Counted from the stretch's first letter, positions 1-6,433 are shown. The stretch: 11,623 nt of DNA from an uncultured bacterium (GCA_905215225.1 CAJMPM010000022.1:1-11623), one strand, 5' to 3'. Made by a program: numbers and translations. The notes: generated from the sequence alone by a model not told the origin.

Positions 1-156
1 GATTCCGAGGGTTTCTGTCGCGATGCCGACGGCTACTACGTTGTGGCAGCGAGCGATAAGTCCCAGGGCTCCACTTTTACGGTCTCTAAGGGCGAGTGCA
101 AGGGCTACGATTCGGGTGGCGCAGCCGGAACTACCGACTACTATACCGGTTGGTAA
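1..156 (+). CDS. C-terminal end of a secreted-type protein (5' end outside window)
   Basis: Frame 1 is open from the first base to TAA at 154-156, giving the last 51 residues of a longer protein. The tail is rich in Gly, Ser, Tyr and Asp. It contains a GYYVVAASDK segment, then STFTVSKGECKGYDSG, and ends GTTDYYTGW. The alternation of aromatic and small polar residues looks like a beta-rich extracellular domain. It loosely resembles the C-terminal domains of secreted cell-wall hydrolases of Gram-positive bacteria, but that is an impression and no catalytic motif lies in the visible part. Two cysteines (C6 and C34 of the fragment) could form a disulphide. A strong terminator follows 28 bp after the stop, so this is the last gene of its transcript. 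It is surely coding; the function is not established. Confidence 0.6.
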   Translation, partial: DSEGFCRDADGYYVVAASDKSQGSTFTVSKGECKGYDSGGAAGTTDYYTGW

Positions 157-183
157 TCTGCCGACATCGATTGCGCATGATGG

Positions 184-232
184 ACGGGCGCCTTTACCGA
201 GTTTTAGGGCAACGTAAGGGCGTCCGTTTTTT
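184..232 (+). terminator. Rho-independent terminator after the first gene
   Basis: A 14-bp stem pairs ACGGGCGCCTTTAC (184-197) with GTAAGGGCGTCCGT (214-227). It includes two G-U pairs, has a 16-nt loop, and is followed directly by a T run to 232. It lies 28 bp downstream of the stop at 156 and ends transcription of the upstream secreted-protein gene. Confidence 0.85.
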
Positions 233-303
233 GTGCATGCTTGAGCTAACAGAGCGCTTACCGTGGCAGTACGCCGCGCATATGGGCGCGGGGCACACTA
301 AGT

Positions 304-328
304 CACGAGAAACAAAGTCTTTCTCGTG
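304..328 (+). promoter_or_regulatory. Inverted repeat abutting the ribosome binding site of the small membrane protein
   Basis: CACGAGAAA (304-312) and TTTCTCGTG (320-328) form a perfect 9-bp dyad with a 7-nt loop. Its last base overlaps the GGAGGA Shine-Dalgarno sequence (328-333). A second small dyad, GGAA (331-334) with TTCC (339-342), lies between the Shine-Dalgarno sequence and the ATG at 343. It could act as an operator at DNA level or as an RNA hairpin that modulates translation of the gene at 343. No T run follows, so it is not a terminator. Confidence 0.45.
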
Positions 329-342
329 GAGGAAGTGGTTCC

Positions 343-561
343 ATGAACGCTCGAGATGTCGCTATTGCCGTCGTTGCCCTATTGATCGGATGTCTTGGTC
401 CGACGGCGGCGTTAGCTGTCGGCTTACAGTCCGCTACGGGTGCCGCTCCTGTGGTTGTGGGCGCCTTGATTGCAGCGGCGCTGCTGGGAGGCGCCGGCGT
501 GCTGCTTTGCCGCGACGACGAGGACGAGGTTCCGGAATCGCAAAATAAGCCTCAGTTTTAG
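343..561 (+). CDS. Small two-helix membrane protein of unknown function
   Basis: The 72-residue product begins at an ATG preceded by GGAGGA with 9-nt spacing, which supports a real start. Residues about 5-28 and 35-55 are two hydrophobic, Ala/Val/Leu/Gly-rich segments long enough to span the membrane. They are separated by a short SATGAAP turn. The C-terminal 17 residues are highly charged and acidic (RDDEDEVPESQ) and end in NKPQF. The few positive charges give no firm topology. I do not recognise a family. It is a single-gene unit between a terminator upstream (184-232) and a hairpin downstream (578-617). An overlapping longer reading frame at 96-548 has an Arg/Cys-rich composition typical of a shadow frame and is discarded. 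Confidence 0.65.
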   Translation: MNARDVAIAVVALLIGCLGPTAALAVGLQSATGAAPVVVGALIAAALLGGAGVLLCRDDEDEVPESQNKPQF

Positions 562-577
562 TCTCGACCTAAATGCA

Positions 578-617
578 ACAGGCCTTCGCGAATGACGGAA
601 TCCTCGCGAAGGCCTGT
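578..617. terminator. Long perfect hairpin between convergent genes, probable two-way terminator
   Basis: ACAGGCCTTCGCGA (578-591) and TCGCGAAGGCCTGT (604-617) form a perfect 14-bp stem with a 12-nt loop. It lies 16 bp after the plus-strand stop at 561 and 35 bp beyond the minus-strand stop at 653. That is where a shared terminator is expected. Neither side has a clear T run, so termination may need Rho or another factor. Confidence 0.6.
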
Positions 618-652
618 CTGCTTGTATTGCGCGCGTCGCGATGCGGCCGAGG

Positions 653-1567
653 CTACCAGCTGCTTTCTATTTCGCGAATCCTCTGGTAGAGCCAATCGTT
701 TTGCGGCACTTGGATATCGTGTTTGGCTGCGAGGCGGCAGATGGTGCCCGCGAACTCCTCGACTTCGGTTTTGCGCCTTGCGATGCGGTCTTGAGCCATC
801 GAGGGCATACCGGCGGGGTCGATTCCCTCGATGAGGTGCACCATTTGCGTCAGGTCTGCCTCGGTCAGCTCAATGCCCTCGGCGTTAGCGACCGCAAGCG
901 TTTCGCGCATGGCGGAAACAAAGCAGCGACGCTGCTCGGAGCCCGGCTCCGTGGCGCTTCCGTAGGTCCCGCCGTAGGCCATGCAGGTCTGGTTGATGCC
1001 GTCGTTGAGCATGAGTTTGGCCCACATGCGGTGCGCAATGTCGCTCTCGACGGTATGGGCGACGCCGCAGCGCGTATAGAGCTCGTCGATGGTGGTAATG
1101 GTTGCGGGTTCGGTGCCCGCTGCCGCGCCAAAGCGAATCTCGCCCGCATTGGTAAAGGTGAGCTCTCCGTTGAGGAACACGGCGTCCATGCCTTGGCAGA
1201 TACCCAGGACGGTATGCTCCCAGCCAAAGCGTTCGGCAATCTTTTGCTCGCTCGTAATGCCGTTGCACAGCGAGGCGATGAGCGTGTTGGGTCCCACGAC
1301 GCGCTCCATAGTCTTGAGCGCCACATCGAGTCCAGTCGTCTTGACCGTGAGAATGACCAGATCGGCGGGCGTTGCTTCACTGACGCGCACGGACTTGAGT
1401 GCGCAGGGCTCGCCGTTGACCGTAAGGGCGTCGCCCGTGTGACGCTCGAAACGGGCGTCGTCCATGACGTATTCGACGGCATCGTCGCCGAGTGCCTGGG
1501 CGATCATACTGCCGTAGAGTAGCCCGACGCCGCCCTTGCCGATAAAGGCGACCTTGTTGATCTGCAT
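653..1567 (-). CDS. Ketopantoate reductase (ApbA/PanE) family oxidoreductase
   Basis: The family reduces 2-dehydropantoate to pantoate with NADPH in the cytoplasm, for pantothenate and CoA synthesis; paralogues act on other 2-keto acids. The 304-residue product has the usual family length. It opens with a Rossmann fold carrying GKGGVG (10-15). LTVKT (K76) and CNG (N102) match the cofactor and substrate-binding region. The helical C-terminal half has MWAKLMLNDGIN, with K184 at the place of the catalytic lysine, and KTEVEEF (267-272), whose glutamates match the conserved acidic site. The ATG at 1576 touches the GAGGAG Shine-Dalgarno sequence with no spacing, so the ATG at 1567 (9-nt spacing) is the better start. 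No other pantothenate gene is visible, so true PanE activity is not proven. A T-tailed hairpin lies immediately upstream of the ribosome binding site. Confidence 0.9.
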   Translation of the reverse strand: MQINKVAFIGKGGVGLLYGSMIAQALGDDAVEYVMDDARFERHTGDALTVNGEPCALKSVRVSEATPADLVILTVKTTGLDVALKTMERVVGPNTLIASLCNGITSEQKIAERFGWEHTVLGICQGMDAVFLNGELTFTNAGEIRFGAAAGTEPATITTIDELYTRCGVAHTVESDIAHRMWAKLMLNDGINQTCMAYGGTYGSATEPGSEQRRCFVSAMRETLAVANAEGIELTEADLTQMVHLIEGIDPAGMPSMAQDRIARRKTEVEEFAGTICRLAAKHDIQVPQNDWLYQRIREIESSW

Positions 1568-1584
1568 GTGAATCATCTCCTCAC

Positions 1585-1611
1585 AAAAAGGCGCCCGCGT
1601 GCGGGGCGCCT
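1585..1611 (-). terminator. Terminator or attenuator between the small gene and the PanE-family gene
   Basis: On the minus strand AGGCGCC, a short GC-rich loop and GGGCGCCT are followed by TTTTT (complement of 1585-1589), a textbook intrinsic terminator. It lies about 70 bp after the stop of the minus-strand small gene at 1684. It ends only a few bases before the GTGAGGAG ribosome binding site of the PanE-family gene. Transcripts that start upstream must pass it to express that gene. Confidence 0.75.
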
Positions 1612-1683
1612 GATGGATTGTATGCCGCTGGGGCGTGTAGCGTGCACCGGAGGCTGAATTAAGAAGAACAAACGCATGGGAAC

Positions 1684-1878
1684 TTATGCCGCGGGGCAGA
1701 TGGCAAAAACGCGTGCGGGATATCCAACGCCATCGCGCACCTTGGGGAAGGTGCAGAAGATGACGGCGCCTGTGGCGGGAAGCTCGTCCAGATGGTCCAT
1801 GACCTCGATCTGGTAACGGTCGACCGAGAGAATGTATTGTTCGCCGGGGTAGGGGCAGGCATCCTCTCGTGTGGTCAC
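1684..1878 (-). CDS. Small conserved-looking protein of unknown function
   Basis: The 64-residue frame starts at GTG (1878) with an excellent AAGGAG Shine-Dalgarno sequence 7-8 nt upstream, the main reason for accepting it. The composition is balanced and protein-like: an N-terminal CPYPGEQY segment, then LSVDRYQIEVMDHLDELP, which reads like a strand followed by a helix, then AVIFCTFPKVRDG and a hydrophobic VFAICPAA tail. It has no signal peptide and no convincing membrane helix. Three cysteines (8, 47 and 61) are present. I do not recognise a family. A terminator follows at 1585-1611, and it is divergent from the aldo/keto reductase at 2041 across 162 bp. A different-frame ORF at 1659-1862 is a shadow. 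Confidence 0.6.
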   Translation of the reverse strand: MTTREDACPYPGEQYILSVDRYQIEVMDHLDELPATGAVIFCTFPKVRDGVGYPARVFAICPAA

Positions 1879-2040
1879 GCTCGTCTCCTTTCGTCGGGCT
1901 TTTTGCTGATGTTAAAGCGGTGCCGTGACGGCCTGATTTCTGCTGCGTTACGATACGTTCTCGATTGCGATTCCGATGTGCTTCGATGACGTGACAAGTT
2001 TGTTTCGCCTTATCAGGGCTTCGATGGGGGAGGAGGGGCC

Positions 2041-3231
2041 GTGCAATATCGCGTTGACCCCAAAAGCGGTAGCCGTATCTCGGCGTTGGGGCTGGGCTGC
2101 ATGAGGTTTCCCGGTGCGCCGGGATGCCCGGATGCGAAGACAGCCGACGCCATCATCTCCCGTGCGGTGGAGCAGGGGATTAACTACCTGGACACGGCCT
2201 ATCTCTATCCCGGCAACGTGGCTTGCGTGGGCGCTTCGCTTGAGCGCCTAGGCCTACGCGACCAGGTTTTGCTCGCGACCAAGCTGCCGCATGCTTCGTG
2301 CAAATGCGCGGAGGATTTCGACCGGTTCTTCGACGAGCAACTGCGCCGCCTGCGGACCGACCATATCGACTATTACCTCATGCACAACATTACCTCGCCC
2401 GCCCAGTGGGAACGTGTGGTGGCGTTGGGCATCGAGGACTGGATTGCGCGTCAAAAGGCGGCGGGGCGCATTCGCCAGATTGGTTTTTCGTATCACGGCA
2501 GCGCGGCGGATTTCCTGACGGTGCTTGACGCATATGACTGGGATTTTTGCCAGATCCAGTACAACTATGCCGGTGAGCGTTACCAAGCGGGAACGGCAGG
2601 ACTCATGGCGGCTGCGGAGCGCGGTCTTGCGGTGTTTGTGATGGAGCCACTGCTGGGCGGTCGTCTAGCGGGCAAACTGCCGCCGCGGGCACGCGCTGTG
2701 CTCGATGGCGCCCGTGACCCGCATTTGCGCACTCCGGCCGCCTGGGGGCTTTCGTGGGTGTGGAACCATCCTCAGGTGACGATGCTGCTTTCGGGTATGA
2801 CCGATACCGCGCAAGTGGATGAGAACGCGGCGTTGGCCGATCGGGCCCTGCCGGATTCGATGACGGCTGCTCAGCTCGATGCCATCGCACGCGTGCTGAG
2901 GGAGTTTGAAAAATCGAATCGCGTGCCCTGCACGGGATGCGGCTATTGCATGCCGTGTCCTAAAGGCATCAATATCCCTGGGTGTTTTGCTGCCTACAAC
3001 GCAAGCTATGCGCACAGCTGGTTTACGGGGCTGTCTCAATACTTTACGGCGAGCGCGGTGCGGACGAACGAGCCCAAGCTGGTGAGCAATTGCGTCAAGT
3101 GCGGCAAATGCGCGCGGCATTGCCCGCAGCACATCGATATCCCCGGGCGCTTGGACGACGTACGCCACCGTTTTCAGCCTGGCCCCGTGACGGCGGTGCT
3201 TAAGGCCTTCGGCAAAACGCGCTCCTCGTGA
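2041..3231 (+). CDS. Aldo/keto reductase with C-terminal double 4Fe-4S ferredoxin tail (COG1453-like)
   Basis: The 396-residue protein starts at GTG behind a GGGGGAGGAGGGG ribosome binding site. Residues 1 to about 285 form an aldo/keto reductase TIM barrel. The catalytic tetrad can be placed as D51 and Y56 (LDTAYLY), K81 (ATKLP) and H115 (YLMHN). The C-terminal part carries two ferredoxin-like clusters: C297, C300, C303, C306 followed by Pro, and C351, C354, C357, C361 followed by Pro, enough for two 4Fe-4S centres. Such fusions occur widely in anaerobes and are thought to couple a carbonyl/alcohol reaction to electron transfer; the substrate is unknown. It has no signal peptide, so it is cytoplasmic. 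It is first in a plus-strand run with an oxidoreductase and nfo, and a hairpin element begins directly after its stop. Confidence 0.93.
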   Translation: MQYRVDPKSGSRISALGLGCMRFPGAPGCPDAKTADAIISRAVEQGINYLDTAYLYPGNVACVGASLERLGLRDQVLLATKLPHASCKCAEDFDRFFDEQLRRLRTDHIDYYLMHNITSPAQWERVVALGIEDWIARQKAAGRIRQIGFSYHGSAADFLTVLDAYDWDFCQIQYNYAGERYQAGTAGLMAAAERGLAVFVMEPLLGGRLAGKLPPRARAVLDGARDPHLRTPAAWGLSWVWNHPQVTMLLSGMTDTAQVDENAALADRALPDSMTAAQLDAIARVLREFEKSNRVPCTGCGYCMPCPKGINIPGCFAAYNASYAHSWFTGLSQYFTASAVRTNEPKLVSNCVKCGKCARHCPQHIDIPGRLDDVRHRFQPGPVTAVLKAFGKTRSS

Positions 3232-3314
3232 CCCTTTTATAACTTGCGGTGGAATAGTTCCTGCTTGCGGCAGAATAAGGCATCGACAGGAACTATTTCA
3301 CCGCAACTGAAGGG
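3232..3314 (+). repeat. Hairpin element, copy 1 (between aldo/keto reductase and Gfo/Idh/MocA gene)
   Basis: The element starts right after the TGA at 3231 with CCCTTTTATAAC. A 20-bp stem pairs 3244-3263 (TTGCGGTGGAATA then GTTCCTG) with 3287-3306. It is complete except for one G-U pair (3252/3298). The 23-nt loop is 3264-3286 and contains AATAAGGCA. The flanking CCCTT (3232-3236) can also pair with AAGGG (3310-3314), which is the Shine-Dalgarno sequence of the next gene. A related copy lies at 4413-4499. There is no T run on either side, so it is not an ordinary terminator. Confidence 0.8.
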
Positions 3315-3321
3315 GGCTGTC

Positions 3322-4341
3322 GTGGGCCATCGGGATTCATGTGATGATTTGCGTGAGGTTCGTTGGGGCGTTTTGGGCGCTGGACACATTTCGCATCGAT
3401 TTGCATCGTCGCTCAAGAAGGTCGACGGGGCACGGCTGGTGGCTGCGGCCGGCCGCACTCCTGCACATGTCGAGGAATTTTGCCGAGCGTTTTCGATCGA
3501 TGTTGCGCATGGCCATGCCTCGGTCGACAATAACGGCGACGCGGCTTATGGCGCGCTGAATGCCGACCCCGATGTCGACGCAATCTACTTGGCTCTTCCG
3601 CATGGCATACATACGCGTTGGGCCTGTCGCGCGCTGCGCGCCGGAAAGGCCGTGCTGTGCGAAAAGCCGGCCGTTTTGAGTGAGGAAGAGGCTCTCTCGA
3701 TCGCCTCCACCTCTCGCGAGCGCGGCGTGCTGTTTATGGAGGCGATGAAGAATCGGTTTTGCCCGATGCGCACTCGCGTGAAGGACTTGCTTGCGTCGGG
3801 TGAGCTTGGCCGTATTGTCTCGATTGAAAGCGTGCAAAAGCTCGATTACGGCGAGTCTCCTTCGGGCTATCTGCTTGATCCGTTGCAGGGCGGCTGTCTA
3901 TATGACATGGGCTGCTATGCGGTCGGCTGGTTTGAGGATTTGCTCGCGGGCGCGTGCGAGGTTTCGTCCCGTGAAGTTCGCTGGCGTGACGTATCGGGCG
4001 GTCGCGTCGATTGGGCCGACGAGATCCATATGAGCGTCGGCGGTATACCCATTCATATGGTGTGCGACGGCAAAGCAACATATGAAAGCCGCTTAACGAT
4101 TGCCTGTGAGCGGGGCTCGTTGGAAATCGAGCGTCTCCATCGCCCCGAGCTCGCCCATGTGAAGTACTCCGACGGGCGAATGCTCGAAATAAATGCCCCG
4201 TTTGAGGTCGATGATTTCTACGGCGAAATCCAGCATGCGACCCAGCTCATCCGGGCGGGGAAACTCGAGAGTCCCGTCATGCCCCTTGCCGCCACACAGC
4301 GCTGCGCGCGCATTATCGATGCAATCCGTCTAGCCCTCTAG
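3322..4341 (+). CDS. Gfo/Idh/MocA family NAD(P)-dependent oxidoreductase
   Basis: The family oxidises or reduces sugars, inositols and dihydrodiols in the cytoplasm using NAD(P). The GTG at 3322 is chosen because AAGGGGG lies 5-7 nt upstream; a longer frame open to 3244 would run through the hairpin element. The product has 339 residues, typical for the family. Residues 14-24 hold the Rossmann motif (RWGVLGAGHIS). ALPHGIH and CEKPAV (E114, K115, P116) form the conserved lysine motif. MEAMKNRFCP (139-148) and DMGCY (195-199) are signatures of the dihydrodiol-dehydrogenase-like branch. The C-terminal half is a mixed alpha/beta substrate domain. The gene lies 90 bp after the aldo/keto reductase, with only the hairpin element between. 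The substrate cannot be read from the sequence. Confidence 0.93.
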   Translation: MGHRDSCDDLREVRWGVLGAGHISHRFASSLKKVDGARLVAAAGRTPAHVEEFCRAFSIDVAHGHASVDNNGDAAYGALNADPDVDAIYLALPHGIHTRWACRALRAGKAVLCEKPAVLSEEEALSIASTSRERGVLFMEAMKNRFCPMRTRVKDLLASGELGRIVSIESVQKLDYGESPSGYLLDPLQGGCLYDMGCYAVGWFEDLLAGACEVSSREVRWRDVSGGRVDWADEIHMSVGGIPIHMVCDGKATYESRLTIACERGSLEIERLHRPELAHVKYSDGRMLEINAPFEVDDFYGEIQHATQLIRAGKLESPVMPLAATQRCARIIDAIRLAL

Positions 4342-4412
4342 GACTTGGCGCTGACGCGTAGGGGATCATGACGCCGGCGCCCGTGGTGCCTGGCGGCCCA
4401 CATCTCTGATGC

Positions 4413-4499
4413 CCCTTTTATAACTTGCGGTGGAATACGGTCTGTTTGCGCCAAAATAAGGCACCAATAGACCGTATTTCACCGTAACTGATGAGAGGG
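4413..4499 (+). repeat. Hairpin element, copy 2 (upstream of nfo)
   Basis: This copy is related to the one at 3232-3314. It starts with the same CCCTTTTATAAC. A 21-bp stem pairs 4425-4445 with 4467-4487. All positions pair if three G-U pairs are allowed (4427/4485, 4433/4479, 4444/4468). The loop 4446-4466 again carries AATAAGGCA. CCCTTTT (4413-4419) can pair with GAGAGGG (4493-4499), which overlaps the nfo Shine-Dalgarno sequence. The preceding 70 bp after the stop at 4341 hold no clear signal. Confidence 0.8.
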
Positions 4500-4507
4500 A
4501 GCTGGAG

Positions 4508-5374
4508 ATGCTGACGATCGGGTGCCATCTTTCGACGACGAAGGGCTATCGGGCGATGGGGGAGACGGCGTTGTCCATTGGCGCCAATACCTTTGCATTC
4601 TTTACGCGCAACCCGCGCGGCGGCAAGGCGAAAGATCTTGATATGGATGACGTGGCGGCCCTGCGCGAGCTTATGGAGCAAAACGACTTTGGCCCGCTCG
4701 TGGCTCATGCCCCGTATACCTATAACCCCTGCTCAGCCAAAGAGCGGGCGCGCGAGTTTGCCCTGGAGGCCATGGCAGAGGACCTGCGGCGCATGGAGGC
4801 GCTGCCCGGCAACTACTACAACTTCCATCCCGGTGCGCATGTGGGGCAGGGCTCCGACGCCGGCATTCAGATGATCGTCGACACCCTGTGCCAGGTGATG
4901 TTTGAGGGGCAGCAGACGACGGTGCTGCTCGAGACCATGGCCGGCAAGGGCACCGAGGTGGGCCGCAGCTTTGAGGAGCTGGCGCTCATCATCGAGGGCG
5001 TTGCCGACAAGTGCCCCGAGCTGTCGGCCAAGTTGGGCGTTTGCCTGGACACCTGCCATGTGAATGACGCCGGCTATGACATCGTCCACGATCTTGACGG
5101 TGTGCTTGACGAGTTCGATCGTGTGGTGGGTATCGAACGCCTGCGCGCCGTGCATATCAATGACTCCAAGAATCCCTGCGGCGCCCATAAGGATCGCCAC
5201 GAGTGTATCGGCAAGGGCTACCTGGGTAGTGAAGAGTTTGGCGGCGGTATGCAGGTTATGCAGAATATTGTATCGAATGGCCGCTTGCGCGCATTGCCAT
5301 TCATTTTGGAGACACCGAACGAACTTGCAGGTTATGCGGCTGAAATCAAATTGTTAAGGTCATTGCAGCAGTGA
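4508..5374 (+). CDS. nfo: Endonuclease IV (AP endonuclease, deoxyribonuclease IV)
   Basis: The enzyme cuts DNA 5' of abasic sites in base excision repair and uses three metal ions. The 288-residue product has the family length and the metal ligands in order: H67 (VAHAPY), H107 (FHPGAH), E142 (LLETMAG), D181 and H184 (CLDTCHVNDAGYD), H216 (HINDSK), D229 and H231 (KDRHECIGKG) and E268 (ILETPNE). The start ATG has AGGGAG 6-8 nt upstream. The hairpin element ends just before this site. The gene is third in the plus-strand run, but 166 bp separate it from the preceding oxidoreductase, so it may have its own regulation. Downstream, 5375-5435 shows no convincing terminator. Confidence 0.97.
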   Translation: MLTIGCHLSTTKGYRAMGETALSIGANTFAFFTRNPRGGKAKDLDMDDVAALRELMEQNDFGPLVAHAPYTYNPCSAKERAREFALEAMAEDLRRMEALPGNYYNFHPGAHVGQGSDAGIQMIVDTLCQVMFEGQQTTVLLETMAGKGTEVGRSFEELALIIEGVADKCPELSAKLGVCLDTCHVNDAGYDIVHDLDGVLDEFDRVVGIERLRAVHINDSKNPCGAHKDRHECIGKGYLGSEEFGGGMQVMQNIVSNGRLRALPFILETPNELAGYAAEIKLLRSLQQ

Positions 5375-5435
5375 TGACTGTCATAAAGTGGAGTGCTCCA
5401 TTCACGTTATGGGTTTGTTTCAATCAGTTTTCTAA

Positions 5436-5464
5436 TTGCGGATTCTTCCAAGCGGGTGCATAAT
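5436..5464 (+). promoter_or_regulatory. Sigma-70-type promoter of the ABC importer operon
   Basis: TTGCGG (5436-5441) and CATAAT (5459-5464) are separated by exactly 17 bp and resemble the -35 and -10 consensus. The expected transcription start is near 5471, leaving a leader of about 50 nt that carries the hairpin at 5481-5504. Confidence 0.6.
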
Positions 5465-5480
5465 AACCCTCAGTTTTTGC

Positions 5481-5504
5481 AGACCCCTGAATCACGTGGG
5501 GTCT
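5481..5504 (+). promoter_or_regulatory. Leader hairpin before the substrate-binding lipoprotein gene
   Basis: AGACCCC (5481-5487) and GGGGTCT (5498-5504) form a perfect 7-bp stem with a 10-nt loop. It lies just upstream of the AAGGAG ribosome binding site (5509-5514). It may stabilise the mRNA or influence translation. No T run follows. Confidence 0.45.
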
Positions 5505-5521
5505 TTGGAAGGAGACTGATT

Positions 5522-6382
5522 ATGAAGCTGAAGAAGCTTGGCGCATTTGCCGCCACGGGTGCTATGGCGCTCGCCCTCGCTCTGACGGGCTGCGGCTCGT
5601 CCAACGCCACCTCTGGTTCTGATGCCAGTTCCAGCAGCTCTGACGACGCTAAGGTCGAGAAGGTCGACGGTTCCAAGGAGTACGCGCTCGTCAAGGACGG
5701 TACGCTGACCGTCGGCACCTCTGCCGAGTACGCTCCGTTTGAGTACAAGGATGACAACGGCGATTATCAGGGCTTTGACCTTGAGCTCATCAAGGCTATC
5801 GGCGACAAGCTGGGCCTGGATGTCGAGTATGTCAACAATGACTTTGACACGCTGGTTCCGGGCGTCGCTTCGGGCGCCAAGTATGACGTCGCCATCGCGG
5901 CTATCACCGACACGCCCGAGCGTGAGAAGGAAGTCACTTTCTCCGATTCCTACTACATGGACGATCAGGCTATCGTGACCAAGGTCGATAACACCGACAT
6001 CACGGCCGACAACTTCAGCGAGAAGCTCAACAACGCCGACGCTACCATCATCGTCCAGTCTGGCTCGACCGCCGAGGCCTTTGCCCAGGAAAACTTCCCC
6101 AAGGCCAAGATCGTTCCCTACAAGGACGCTACCGAGTGCTTCAGCGCCCTGCAGTCCGATAAGGGCGACGCCGTAGTCACCAACCGCTCCGTTGCCAGCC
6201 AGCTGACCGCCGAGCAGTTCAACACCTGCCAGACCATCAAGCAGATCAGCACCGGCGAGGAGTACGCCATCGCCATCAACCAGGGCAACACCAAGCTCAA
6301 GGACGACATCAACCAGGCCATCAAGGACCTGGCTGACGACGGTACCGTTGACGCCCTCATGGCTAAGTACAACATCAAGTAA
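5522..6382 (+). CDS. Polar amino-acid ABC transporter substrate-binding lipoprotein
   Basis: This is the extracellular receptor of the importer encoded by the next two genes. The ATG at 5522 follows AAGGAG at 8-nt spacing; the frame stays open further upstream, but that part overlaps the promoter. The 286-residue product has a lipoprotein signal peptide with LTGC and lipidated C24. A Ser/Asp-rich linker (about 25-47) follows, then a type-II periplasmic-binding fold of family SBP_bac_3: LTVGTSAEYAPFEY, GFDLELIKAIGDKLG, and TPEREKEVTFSDSYY with R134, which binds the ligand carboxylate in this family. The position that is usually Asp for the ligand amino group appears as N221 in DAVVTNRS. The ligand is therefore uncertain. 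A hairpin after the stop probably gives it higher expression than the permease. Confidence 0.95.
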   Translation: MKLKKLGAFAATGAMALALALTGCGSSNATSGSDASSSSSDDAKVEKVDGSKEYALVKDGTLTVGTSAEYAPFEYKDDNGDYQGFDLELIKAIGDKLGLDVEYVNNDFDTLVPGVASGAKYDVAIAAITDTPEREKEVTFSDSYYMDDQAIVTKVDNTDITADNFSEKLNNADATIIVQSGSTAEAFAQENFPKAKIVPYKDATECFSALQSDKGDAVVTNRSVASQLTAEQFNTCQTIKQISTGEEYAIAINQGNTKLKDDINQAIKDLADDGTVDALMAKYNIK

Positions 6383-6402
6383 ATAGATGCTTGATTGCGC
6401 GT

Positions 6403-6433
6403 AGGCCCTTTCCGTTTTGCGGAGAGGGCCTTT
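6403..6433 (+). terminator. Intercistronic hairpin after the substrate-binding protein gene
   Basis: AGGCCCTTTCCG (6403-6414) pairs with CGGAGAGGGCCT (6420-6431) in a 12-bp stem with one G-U pair and a 5-nt loop, followed by only TTT. It looks like a leaky terminator or 3'-end stabiliser, as is common after binding-protein genes of ABC operons. Confidence 0.6.

Noticed and set aside
274..291. CCGCGC/GCGCGG dyad upstream of the small membrane protein
   Set aside because: It is short and GC-rich, expected by chance in this base composition, and not linked to a promoter I can support.
641..1522. A 293-residue plus-strand open frame over the PanE-family gene
   Set aside because: It is the complement of a gene with clear Rossmann and catalytic motifs. 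The plus-strand product matches nothing recognisable.
3238..3243. TATAAC in the hairpin elements (also 4419-4424) as a -10 promoter box
   Set aside because: No -35-like hexamer lies 16-18 bp upstream in either copy, and the transcript would start inside the stem.
3237..3530. Minus-strand frames ending in similar peptides (FHRKL) in both hairpin elements
   Set aside because: The shared peptide ending is only the translation of the repeated stem. There is no ribosome binding site and the rest of the frames are unrelated shadows.
5385..5405. Short dyad TGGAG/CTCCA after nfo as a terminator
   Set aside because: The stem is only 4-5 bp with almost no loop and no T run follows.
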